Assembly (NCBI GenBank): GCA_014904985.1
Contig: MU129074.1
Span: forward strand, 40,860-104,859
Length of the DNA stretch: 64,000 nt
Source: Hydnum rufescens UP504
Lineage: Eukaryota > Basidiomycota > Agaricomycetes > Cantharellales > Hydnaceae
Reading direction: 5' to 3'
The notes under the pieces are model-generated. The model was given only the letters and a program-made list of their open reading frames with translations. It was not told the origin of the DNA and ran no database searches. Made by a program: the position numbers and the translations under genes. Within the stretch, counting starts at the first letter, position 1. Each line of letters starts with the position of its first letter. Shown here one piece after another: positions 1 through 11,759 of this stretch.

Positions 1-1593
1 AGCGCCGTTTCAAATGGACCCCAAACACCCTGGCTGAGTGTGCCCAAAAATCAAATCAGCCACAAATGTTCATTTCGCTATCAACGTGTCTTTCTGATCT
101 AATATTATGCCTCTGCCAAGACGTTCCTATACACATCAAGATCGTTACGAACATCGACTCTCACTTATAGGTAACTTTTTTTGGATGTGGTGACCCCAGA
201 CACACTGGAGTTAATTTTCTTTACCCCTTTCTGTGGGCTTTCAGAGAGTGAGCATGTTTTTCTTCCAGCCTCACAATATGTGCTTTTCACATAATTTCAT
301 CCGGCAATTCCCTTTTAGGGAATGGTTGAAAAAGTTGATCACAAATTCCCTTTACAGAGTTGAGCCAAATAGAGCAGGTACTTTAGCATGCACAGCCTCT
401 CCATACTCGTAGTAGGGTCTCATGAACCAAAGAAGCTATCCGAAATCATCGGGAAGCCTCAGGGATGTGAACAGGCAAAAGTAGAAAACTCTTGGCAGGA
501 ACAGGTGTGACAAACGTGCACTTTTTGCTGACTGTGTGAAACGGCTCCCGAGGAAGAGAGGGAAACCTCGTTCCGTCACTGGCGGGGAGACTAGTGATGC
601 AGCCCCCACTCGATAGACAAAAATGAGACATGACCCCCGGTTATTATGCCGACGCACGCGACGTCTCACAAAAAATATCGGGTGGACTGGTCGTGAGTGG
701 ATTCGATTAGTTTCTCGGCGCCACCGTGTGCGTGTCAATGTATCAATGTGTACGGGAAATCGAAGAGTAGTGGCAGACTTCGCGGGATAAAGATAAAGCT
801 CCATTGCCAGGTTTGGTCGTGCGTACAGGGTTATGTTACTGAGGGAAAGCCGCTGCGAATGTTGACGAATCCTTATTGCTTTGTCAGACGGCCCGGTGTC
901 CGCTGCGCCAAAAGTGGGATCCAGTGGCAATCGCAAGATGGGGGAGGTCTGAGGAGATGAAGAGTGCGCGATGACCGTGAACGAAGGAGCAACTTGTAGT
1001 ATTGAGGCATGTGGAAATAATCGATAATAATCGATCGCGAGGCATAGCAAGTCGGCTTCTCGGCCTCGTATCGGATAACCCCATTCGCGATGAGGCTATG
1101 TATGCCAAGTAATTGGAATGGAAATTGCCCCCTACAGTTGTCTCGCCCTTCAGGGGTTGTGGGTTTCTGGACAGGGACTCGGTAGACTTGGAGAGGGTGG
1201 TCCTGCGTATCGAGTTTTCACTAGGATCACTGGGGCGTAGTTATTTTGCTGTGCCACAATGAATGGCAATCTCCTACGCGTTCAATCGTGGGCTCTGCCG
1301 TAATCGCAGTCCGCCGAGAACCTTCATGAGCACCGTGTCCACCACCGCCGAACGTCTGGCAAGCGACCTGCGGGTTAGCCAGAGCCGGGCAGACAACGCC
1401 CTTCAGGTATGGTGACACTCTGAATCTGATCTGAATAGAAATAAACCCCTGGCTTGGCCTTGGCGTTAGAGATCAGGGGGGGACTACGCTCGGGCAATAG
1501 AATATGTCAGTAAATCTATAATCCAAGTCTGTCCCACCTCTCACCCTGCCTGGCTCCCACTGTCCCAGATTACTTCGGGGGCAGAGGTGAGTG
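1..1593. other. Upstream intergenic DNA, no gene recognised
   Basis: No open frame here carries a motif or a plausible exon chain. The longest frame (minus strand, about 436-1050) has no recognisable domain. The last 200 bp before the first gene are pyrimidine-rich, as is common for fungal promoters, but I see no defined element. Confidence 0.5.
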
Positions 1594-3776
1594 ATGGATG
1601 CTTCTTACATTCCCAAGCCTCGAAAGAGGCCATCCTCTGCGGGAAGTCTCGTAAGCCGTCTTGGCTTTGGATTCACCCCTCGCGTCGAGCCCGTTCGGGA
1701 GGGTGATACGTTCCAACCCAATCCTGAACAGCAACAGCGACAACCCCTTCGTCCTTTCCGTTCATCGTCCTTTTCTATCTCTCCCCACCGTGTAAAACAA
1801 TTGACACCTCTTTCCTCCAATTTCGATCGCCAGGCGTCAGAGCTAATCCTCAATGCCGTCGGCCGCAATAATATCGATGTACCAACATCTGCTAAACGTG
1901 TTGTCGACCCTCCACCATCTGCATCACCACCATCAAAGAGATCTTCCTTTGGAAGCATGTTGAATTTTACCAGTCTTTCGCTTTCTAGGGAAAAGTCGAA
2001 TCTACCAGCGCTCGATGAAAAGGAGACAACCAAAGAGAAAGACGCCCCAACCCGCCGACCTCGCTCCTCGTCTACAGGCCCCAGAGACGAAGATACAAAT
2101 CGATCCTCTCGATCACGCGCACGATCTAGTTCCCCTTTCCTTCGCCGACTTTCTGCTCGCGATCCTTCCCCCGCTGTCGAAGCTCTTAGACTCTCTCAGT
2201 CCGATGCCGAGCTGTCCGAGTCTGATGAGACAAATCCTCCCAAGCCCCGCTCAGACCGCCGCTTCAACATCATTCCTCGCCGGTCTGCATTCTCCAAGCG
2301 TGGAGCCGACGATGAATCCTCGTCCGGGGATAGCTCCGACTCTGATGATGATTCCTTGACGAACGCGAATATACACCCAGACACTGACCAAATCGCAAAT
2401 GACTCGGCCTCTGCTTACTGGTTTGACCAATTGACGGAACGAAACACGGAACAAAACGTACTACTTACTCGCGATGCGGATGGACAACCTCTCTACATGA
2501 CACAGGAGGAGACAGAAACTGACGACATGACCCCCGATCCTCTTGGAGAAGGCGTCAATGTCGTTAGACCCGAGGAACCTCTCTTTCCTCCCTCATCCCC
2601 CGCTCCTGGTCGGGGCCGTGGCATCCGGCCCAACACTACGAGCTCCACCTCTGCTTCCGCTAGTCCTGCGCGTAATGCGAGGAAGAAAAAGTCCCTCCAT
2701 CGTTCAGATCGCTTAGAATTGCACACTTCTCGCCCAACATTCCAGCGTGATCGCTGCACTGTTGTCTTGACTCATGGTGATCCCGAAGGCTACTTGGCCA
2801 ACACTATTGACAGTAAACGTCGCGAGCCGAAGCGATACGTCGTTGCGAGCGACCTCAGTGTTGAAAGCGGATATGCCATAGAGTGGGGCATTGGGACAGT
2901 CCTCAGAGACGGTGACACAATGTGCATTTTGCCCTCGAGATGTTATCTGCACTCCTCACTCCCTTTCCCTGATTCAGGATCTTGGTGTCTGTTCAAGAAA
3001 CAGACAGTAAACGTAATTGCGTGCTCTGGGCTCTTGGCCATTATGAAATGCTCATTCCCAATCTTCCTTCTTTGGTACAGTTGACCCAGAACCAAATGCC
3101 CCTGCGCCTGATAGGGTATCTAAACTGAAGAATCAGCAAGAGGTGCCCTGCGTTCGATTTCACAACATCCACCTTCTGACATCCCCCTTATAGCGTTCAG
3201 CTCTTGCGTTCCTCCTTGTGCGGCAAGTAATCTCGTTGCTCCAACGCACGAAACTCCAATGCACCGTCATCTGTCAAGCCATCCACGCAAAGAATAGTAG
3301 GAGAATGTTGGTGGATTTGATTGATTACACCGAACCAACAATGGTGATCGTGGGAAGCCGTGGTCTTGGCCAACTAAAGGGGTGCGTGCATGTGATAACC
3401 TCCTGTGGATCTATCGAGACTGATACTATACAGCAGGATCTTGTTGGGCTCCACGTCGCATTATCTTATTCAAGTTTGTTATTTCATTTGTAGTCAAGGG
3501 GTGTTCTAATTTTTTCTTGTTCGGATCGTACAGAAATCTTCCGTTCCAGTTATGGTGGCTCGTCGCAGACTCAAACGGCCTGCAAAGCACACCGCCCATC
3601 TGGCTTCCTCAATCAAGAACAATGAAAAACATCGTAAACTTTCCGAAGCTATCATCGACAAGACGGGCCCGGGTAGGTTGGATCATGATGTCGAGAGCAT
3701 GCGCGAAGAGATTGAGAGGGAGGAGACTGAGGAAGTTGCAATGAAGCGAAGAGGCATGAAGGGGGGCCGTGGATAA
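1594..3776 (+). CDS. Universal stress protein (Usp) domain protein with long disordered N-terminus
   Basis: The protein has a long Ser/Pro/Arg-rich N-terminal half (about residues 1-390, with acidic Ser/Asp stretches) followed by a Usp alpha/beta fold. The Usp part starts at the strand reading KRYVVASDLSVESGYAIEWG and contains the ATP-site signature IVGSRGLGQLKG, followed after an intron by ILLGSTSHYLIQKSSVPVMV. The family binds ATP or acts in stress signalling; the substrate here is unknown. I place introns at about 2920-2977, 3016-3080, 3143-3194, 3381-3440 and 3479-3532; with these the frame stays open to a basic C-terminus rich in Lys/Arg and Glu. The start is ATG 1594; a GTG just upstream in the same frame is not a credible fungal start. 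The next gene downstream is on the same strand and independent. Confidence 0.85.
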
Positions 3777-4373
3777 TACCTGCTCAGATTAGTCTACCTC
3801 CCTGTGAGCTGCAGCATCAATTCCGCCGTCGCTCTTGAAATCTCTCACGTTTCTTCTCTAGCTTCGTGGGAGATCGTTTTGGCTGTGAGAGTCTTCGTGC
3901 GCGTTTCCGGCCCGTAAATTTATTGGGTATTGCGTTCGGACCCCTTGGTCCTTCGGTTCATCATATGTGGTGGTAACAGTTTCTCCACGCTTTGTCTACA
4001 AAACGTTGCGACGTTGCGGGAGTGGGGTCCAGTGCCTCCTGGCGGACCCACGAGGATTAGAACGCTATTGTAGCATCGTTTCATACAATGTATATATCAA
4101 CACTGATGGGCATAATCCTCTTTTCCTCTTCCCTATCTCGTTATAGCCTGAATATTATGTTCCACACTCACGTGTTTAGGCAGGCATGTCAGTTTATTGT
4201 CACTTGTTTGTTCCGAGGTCTCGTTTGCTTCCTTGTTTAGGCAGACTTAAACGAGAGTCCCGCAAAGACTCTATTTGCAGACCACACTGTTCTGAACATT
4301 CAGGATCTATTCCCACTGCATTTATAGGTTAAACTTGCAAGCTGCGGGATCGATACATTAGCTGTACCCATTC
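3777..4373. other. Intergenic: 3' region of the Usp gene and promoter of the dynamin-like gene
   Basis: No coding signal. This stretch holds the Usp gene's 3' UTR and the upstream region of the dynamin-like gene. Confidence 0.5.
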
Positions 4374-7300
4374 ATGTCCGAAAGCGATCATGGTGGACTC
4401 GCATCGACCGAGTATGCCCGCCGAACGAAGGCACTCATTAAGGTTATTGGTGAAATCCGCGCCCTGGGGTGTGTAAATAGTTGTATTTACTCTTGCTCTT
4501 GCCTAAAATGTTGACCATGGTGCGCGGAACTAGGGGACAGGTTCGCTCATTGTTAACTTAAAGTGGCTGTCATGATGTGATCTACTGATAGACGTGGTTG
4601 GCCTGTAGAGTGAATTGGATCTCCCCAGGATCGCGGTCGTCGGAAATCAAAGTAGCGGAAAGAGCTCCCTCATAGAATCAATTTCTGGGGTAGGAGTTTT
4701 CACAAAAAATTTTTTTTTCGTTCTTGCAATGCTGAAAATGAAATGGGCGCCTTGCAGATTACTGTTCCTAGGGCATCGGGGACCTGTACTCGGTCAGTGA
4801 TTTCGTCGGTGGCCATGGTCGAACCCTTACAAGCGTAACTACAGATGCCCCATGGAGTGTCGTCTCCAACAATCTGAAAAGCCTTGGGAATCCCAAGTGT
4901 TTTTGCGCATTGAGACTGATTCAAGTGGTCGCCGCTTGAATCAAATTAAGGAGGCCAAGTTTGGCCCAGTATTGCATGACAAGGATGCACTTGAATTGAT
5001 GCTTCGTCGTGCACAACTCGCAATTCTTAATCCAAGTGTCGAATCCAGTAAATTCGTGCGCCTTGGCGAAAAGGAGGCTCTATCCGCTGCCGATGGTATT
5101 CCGCCTCTGGGCTCCAAGGAGCAACTTGCTTTTTCTTCCAATGTAGTTTGCATTGATGTCTCGGGTCCTGATGTTGCTGATCTGTCTTTCATTGACCTTC
5201 CTGGTGCACCCTCTCTCTTTCTCCTATTCAATCGCTGCCCACATGTTCATAGATAAACATAGGTATCATTTCTAATGTCGCGGAGGCTAAAGATGAGTGG
5301 AATATCACTGCTGTGAAAGATCTCATCACTCGGAATATCCAAGGGAATTGCTTGATTCTCCTTACAATTGTGCGTATGTCCCTATTCCGCTCCCACTACG
5401 TCCGGATGCCTATTTTCGCTCTCATAGACAATGAGAGGTACTGCTTTGGTTTCGAACAATGGTGCTATCCCATTAAATACTCTCGTTTGCAGATGATTTG
5501 GACAATCAGAGCGCGTTCAAGCTGGCTAAAGACACTGACCCCCAGGGTCTTCGCACCATAGGAATGTCCCTCCCTCTTCCTTGCTGCCTGTTTTGATTTT
5601 TTCTTGTCCTTACTGGCCACCTACTCTTTGCAGGCGTTCTCACAAAGCCGGATACTCTACAGCCGGGAGAGGAAAAAGGCTGGCTGGACGTTTTGGAGGG
5701 TGGTCGATACCCTCTCGCCCTCGGATACTACATCACCAAGCAGCGAGCGCCAAACGAACTGGCACTGAAGATGTCTTCGGTGGAGGCGCGTAAGCGGGAG
5801 GCAACGTTTTTCGCGGGTACCCAGCCCTGGAATCAGTGCGGATTGGCCCTGAAGGAGCGCATGGGAACGGGAAGTTTGACTTTGAATTTGAGTAAACTTT
5901 TAAGTGGCTTGATTGACCGGACGTAAGTTGTACTTTTCTCGCTTTCTGTGTCTGATTGCGCTAATTCCTCTTTTTTTTTTTTCCGTGGCGATATGTATGT
6001 AGCCTTCCCAGAATTCGCACCGATGTGAGCGAGCAAAGAACTGCTGCTCGTCAGGCTCTCGCGTCCCTTCCACCCCGCCTCACCCAATCTCCATCAGTGG
6101 AACTCCTCAAGCTCGTAAACGAGTTTTGTAGGGAGCTCAATCTATTTGTTCAAGGCGGACCCGGCTACGAGGGTCTTATTCAAAAATGCACGCCTGCATA
6201 CCAGCAATTCCGGATAGACATACGAGAAACGGCTCCCGTTTTCATCGCTGAGCCGCACAAGTCTGCTAGCCTTGCCAGACAAGAAAAAACGCCTGCTACG
6301 CAGAACCTTCTGTCTTTCAATCTTCCCCCGAAAGAGCCTGCTACAGCTTCGGCTTCGGATACGGCACAGGGGGCGACACAGGGGGCCGCGCCTAGTAGCA
6401 AACAGCCCCTCACCTTCGCGGCATTGGCAAGTATGCAACTGGGAAAACCCTCTCCCTTTGGATTTACAAACAGCATGAACGGTACTGCTGTCAGCCCATT
6501 TTCTACCCCCAACCCGGTTCCCGCAGGGAATCCGTCTAGTACGAACTCTGCATCCCCCACGAGGCCGGTCTCTGCTCAGCCAAGTCCCTCTACGCCGAAG
6601 CGGCGCAGGACTGAAGCGCTTTCCGATTGTGATAGCGAGGACGAGGGAGGGTACCAAAAAATAGCGACGGGGTCAAATAGGAAGCGACGCCGATGCGAAC
6701 CCATGTATTTGGAAGAACTGCAGTCGCGCATTGATAGGTTTGTCCCCCCCTCTCTCTCTCCTTGGTATATTATATGCCTCACAGCGTGCATGGCTGACAT
6801 GATGTGAGCCACAGCTCGATAACGAGGGAACTTCCGTTCAACGTCCCGTTCCCGGCAAAAGTTTCTTTGATGCTGGGGTGCTTCCGGGATTGGGAGACTC
6901 TTTCTTTCGAGTGTTTCGAGGCTGTATGCTCTGTCGTTGAGAACAAGGTAATCGAGTTAATTAATCGATACTTTGATCGATTCTCCCATTCTGCGTTGAA
7001 GGAGCATGTCAAGTGTGTCTAGATTTCTTTACTGTTTTGTGCGGTTCAAAACTCTTGACTGATTGATTTGGTAGGACCATATTTCAAGACCAAGTACAAT
7101 TGTGCAAGCAGCACGTCAAGGGGCAACTCGCGTGGCTGATCAAACTCGAGATGTCGCCACCATTTACCCAAAATGAGCACTATTTTGCGTCATACCGTGA
7201 TAAGTATCTTACTAAATATAAGAGCCAGCGCCCAGTAAGCATCTATCTCCGCCATATTCCCGTCTGATCACTGTTGGGTTCTATGCTCAAGTCTCGATCT

Positions 7301-7792
7301 CACTCATAGGGGGCGAATGTGGTGCCAGGCAATGCAGTAAACCAGGAGGCTGCAATTTCGTTATTACGATCATGGGGATATAACATTGAGAAAGCTCAAG
7401 ACCTTGCCAGGTTGGCCGATCCTGACCCATTCGAACGCGAGTTGATTGTCGCGGCCGAGGTACGAGCGTACTTCCAAGTCGCTTACAAGGTAAGCGTAAA
7501 TCGCACCTTCCAGCCATTTGGGATCATTCTGAATCCACAGTCTCTGTTTTTGGGCATGCAGCGCGTTATCGATAATATTCCGAGAGCAATAGACTTGGAT
7601 TTCATCCGTGCACTGGGCGACCAAGTTCAAAATGCGTTGATCGATAAGCTGCAGATTGGTCTGGAGGAAGGGAGGGATCGGGCTGCTTCATATGTCGCCG
7701 ACGATCCCCGCGTATCTCTGGGAAGAGATGAGCTGGAGGGGAAGACCGCGAGGTTGGAACAGATTAGCGCTAAACTTCTCAGTTGGGTGTAG
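4374..7792 (+). CDS. Dynamin-superfamily GTPase (Mx-like) with GED
   Basis: A large self-assembling GTPase expected to act on membranes. The G1 P-loop GNQSSGKSS lies near residues 43-51. The switch region TVPRASGTCTRCPMEC follows after two introns, then G3 in DLPG, and G4 in TKPD of VLTKPDTLQPGEEKGW. The middle/stalk region follows, and the GTPase effector domain ends the protein (from about 7330, including LGRDELEGKTARLEQISAKL). I place introns at about 4472-4608, 4691-4756, 4796-4846, 5211-5262, 5369-5427 and more downstream. An unusual insert of roughly 150 residues, rich in Ser/Pro/Thr/Ala and ending with two basic clusters (KRRRTE and RKRRR) around an acidic stretch, sits just before the conserved stalk motif ITRELPFNVPF. 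The ATG at 4374 gives an N-terminus that reaches the P-loop without a stop. The family assignment is firm; the subtype (Mx-like rather than Vps1/Dnm1) is likely. Confidence 0.88.
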
Positions 7793-7885
7793 GTAGTCAC
7801 GAGATCACGAGATGGGAGTAGCCGTGACAAACAGAAATAAACACATAAACACGGGACGCCGTTGTTCAATCTCACCAATTTTCTA

Positions 7886-10800
7886 ATGTCCACTTCGCCA
7901 GAGTCTCGGGCCCCCCGACTTAGACCACCGCCGTTTACGCCCCGACCGCGTTCGCAGACCAGTTCTTACCCGGATTCTCTGCGCTATCCGTCCACACGTT
8001 CAACAACACCGTCATTAACAAGCTCCATTTCCTCTAAATCCACTCGTTCTACCACACCTTCTTTGCAACCGCCCGGAACCCCCAAGTATAAGGCAACTAT
8101 TTCTGCAGAATCGCGTATTGGGACAAAAGGGCCGAAGAATCTTCACGTCCGCCATACCTCACGGCCGCCGTCTCCTCGCAAACGCGTGGATGCAACCCCA
8201 TCACCCACCCCGTTTATCCACCCTGTAGATCCAGAGGCGGGTCTTCTCGATTGGAAAAGTTTGGAACCAGATCTCTCTGCTGAGATTGATGAGCGAGACT
8301 TGGCGGGGATATCCAGTTCGACACCAGAAGATAAAGTCCTGGTGTCCGTTCGAGTGAAGCCTCCTTCCGGCGAAGGGAGGGACAATCAGGCATGGAATAT
8401 GTGCGCCAAAATTTCTTGTATGCGGATAGTTGCCTTGCAGCAGCTCTGATGATGATATTTCAAGCTCTCCGGATGAGAATCTTATTACACTGGATCCTCG
8501 GCATGCGCGCTCTACTGGGAAGGCCACAGAACATCGTTTCGACGCGGTGTTAACTGGTAGTGATAATCGTCTAGTCTACCAACGGACAGCCCGCAGCCAT
8601 GTCATTGCTGCGATGGTCAGTTGACAATCTTTCGTCCTAGATTCGGAAGCATTGTTAAGATATTTTCTGTGGGTCTGTAGGAAGGTTACAACAGCTTGGT
8701 ATTTGCATATGGGCAAACTGCATCTGGAAAGACGTTCACGCTCATGGGGGACGAGAACGAGCCGGGTATAATTCCTCGTGCCCTGAAGGATGTATTTGGC
8801 TACATCAGAAAGGTACTTGGATATTGTTGTGATTTGGTACGCTTTCACCATTTATGGGTCCCTCATTTAGAATCCTACGCGAGAGTTCCTGCTTCGTGCG
8901 TCGTATTTGGAGATTTATAATGAGACTGTATACGATCTACTTTCTCCTTCGTCTTCTGGCTCCCTTGGTCCTACCATTACGGATGCCGGTGTCGTCAATC
9001 TTCGCGAAGAAGTTGTCACAAGTTTGAAGGGCATCAAGGATGTTCTAGAGAGGGGTGACAGTAGCCGGCGGACTGCTTCCACAGATTGGAATGAACGGAG
9101 CTCTCGGAGCCATAGCGTTTTCCGACTGGTTTGATTCGTCCTTACTGCGTGTGCGACGGCCAAGACTGCGACTAACGCCCTTCCCCCTCGAAGGTCATTG
9201 AATCCCGGGAAGTTGGAATAGACGGTCGTTCCGAGTCTCCTTCTCAGGGGGTACCTCAAACCCCTGGTGGAACCCGGTTGCAAACTCGTGGAGGACGTTC
9301 GGTGCAGTCCTCGGTTCTCGTGAGTACCTATGAGTTTTACCACTGTTCGTTAATGTTCACATAACTGCTGTCGCAGAGTTTAATCGATTTGGCTGGGTCT
9401 GAGAAGGCCACAAGTGACAAGGAGCGAACTCGAGAGGGGAAGTATATCAATACAAGGTAAGCATAAATCCTCATTCGATCTGTATTTTTGTTGCTAACTG
9501 GATCCGGCTTCACTCTAGCTTACTTACACTGGGGACTGTCATTGGCACCCTCGCAGAAAATGCCGCGAAGGGAAAATCGTAAGCCCACGCGTTCCATTTA
9601 GCACTGTTACCCCGAAGGCTTAGCATTATTCGCGTGGCACTTAAGCGACCACGTACCGTATCGGAACTCAAAGCTCACACGGATGCTGCAGCCATCTCTG
9701 GCTGGTAACGCCAGGGTATCAGTTATTTGTACCCTTAATGGGTCCACGTCGGCTATCGGAGAAACAACATCAACACTCGGCTTTGCAACACGCATCAAGA
9801 AAGTCCAGGTTAGTAGATGGACCTTAATTCTTGTGTCGACGGGTTACCCATCGCTATCCTTCCAGTTGCATGCCGTTAAGAAAGAAATAATTGATACCGA
9901 TGCCCTCCTGGAGCGTTATCGGAAAGAAATTGAAGAACTCAAAGCACGTCTTGAGGAGAGAGAGCGCGATGCTCCGGCCCGCAACAGGAGATTGAGCGCA
10001 AGACAGGTAGGCTTCTATTGATGCAATGGATGGTGGCCCTAAACGAGACTGATTCCCTTATCCTCAGCAAATTGACGAGAGCCGGGCACTCAATGATATG
10101 AGTGGTAGGATCAAACAGCTTACGAAGCTTATCTTGACCAGTGAGACTGTGAATGAGTCCAAAGGCGATCAGGTATGCTGTGCACAAATTCAATAATTTT
10201 GGCAGTGTACATTGTTGATTCTGGCTTCTCCGGCAGTCACGTCCTTCCAGTCCGAGCAAGCTTGACTTCTCGCAATCACCTTATGAGGTAAGCTTAAATT
10301 AAGCCCTATGGCAGGTTTTGGTCTCAGAGAGTCCCCCAGCTCCAAAAGGAACTTCTACTTTCCAAAGAAGAGATCGAACGACAGGCAACCCTTATCCTGT
10401 CGCTGGAGGCTAGCCTTGAGCAACGTGCGGTCGTCCCTCTTGACGCACCCGAATTCGAAAAAGACGCGAAGATCATCGAACTGTGGGTTATTCCTTTATA
10501 TTATGATGTGTGGAGGAAGAACGTCTGGCCTGACGAGGACAATAGGCAGAAGCAGGTCAAAGAATACGAGTTCGTCACAAAACGGTACGAAGAGAACTTG
10601 GGCGAACCTCTTCGTGCTGTCAAAGAGGACGTGGAAAAAGAATGGGCGGGCAAACTGGAGGCTCTTGAAGAGAAGCTACGGGCGAGTGACTCGTATGTTC
10701 TGGAATGTGAACGCGGGTTGGAAAAAGAACGACAAGTATGCTTTTTACGTTTTGATCTCAAGGGCAAGAATATTGACGTCAACTTCTTTTCAGATCCGAT

Positions 10801-11177
10801 TGAAACTTGAAGAAGAGAAGCGGGCATTAGTTGCATTCGTTTCTGACTTGGACTCTGCACTTCCCTCTCTCCGTGGACTCGTGCCTCCATTGACCATGGG
10901 CACCTCCCACTCGTATACTGGCACAATGGCTTCCTCTCCATTCCGACCGACTCTTTCTGCCCTCACAGAATCCAACCCGAATTCTCCCACGCCCTCCCCA
11001 GTGAAAACAAAGTCTCCAAGAAAAAAATCGTCTGTATCAATTCCCCATGGGAACCCCACGATGAATGATTCCACACGAGCGGCGACGCTCTTTGACCAAA
11101 CGCCAGAAGATGATTTAATAGATGGCGATGCTAGTTTCACCGTCCACGACAAGGAAAACCACGCGATTACGATTTAA
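7886..11177 (+). CDS. Kinesin motor protein, kinesin-7 (CENP-E/Kip2)-like
   Basis: A microtubule motor. A Ser/Pro/Thr-rich N-terminal extension (about 160 residues) precedes the motor core. The core shows the P-loop [15 protein letters not shown], switch [12 protein letters not shown], switch II DLAGSEK and the microtubule-binding motif [15 protein letters not shown]. The motor ends near [11 protein letters not shown] at about 9809 and is followed by Glu/Lys-rich coiled-coil segments to about 10850. The C-terminus is Ser/Pro-rich and ends in an acidic stretch. A short extra loop of about 30 residues lies between switch I and switch II. Introns interrupt the motor repeatedly (for example about 9129-9194, 9320-9376 and 9457-9520). 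An N-terminal low-complexity extension plus an internal motor is the layout seen in fungal Kip2-type kinesins, so cytoplasmic microtubule transport or plus-end tracking is the likely role; a CENP-E-type role is the alternative. Confidence 0.85.
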
Positions 11178-11759
11178 TATTGTTTTGCGACCCTGCTGGT
11201 CACCATTTATTAGGCTTTTTTTGCCTTGCTCTTCATCTACGCAACATATATATTTCTGATGGATTTGCATATCTTCGATGGCCCGTGATGCTTAGCAGGC
11301 CTCGCATTGTAGTTTGTACCAGAATCGAAGGATGACACGTTCTCCTAGCCTGCAGTGTGCTACCCAAGCATCTAGCGACCAATTAGGGCCCCAGAATCCG
11401 TCCTGTATCCCAAACTTTTTCGCTAGAATATTTTGAGCGGGCCGAGCGAGGTTGTGAAGGTATCTGCCGTGGCCACGTGTTCTGAATTGAGGACGCGACT
11501 AAGTGAGTACTAGGTTTTCAAACCTCATCCTACTTCTCCAAACTCGGTGGATCTGGACAAACTAGACGGGCTTCACGCTCCCTCGCAAGTTCCCCTATGT
11601 GGAGAAATAATTGAATTAATTGAATTGGCGGCACTTCCCGCCCGAGTTCTAGAGCGCTGTGCACCATTCTTCAAACACATTCTTTCACCTGGACTTGATC
11701 ACCTCCACATCATTCGTATGACTATCGAGAGCTTTAGACCGGATGACGAACACATAGAA
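11178..11759. other. Intergenic, possible upstream extension of the OPT gene
   Basis: The frame holding the OPT N-terminus is open upstream to about 11547, with other ATGs at 11547 and 11718, so the transporter start could lie earlier than the one I chose. Nothing else is recognisable here. Confidence 0.4.

Noticed and set aside
436..1108. Overlapping minus-strand ORFs near the left end
   Set aside because: No domain, conflicting frames, and starts at non-ATG codons.
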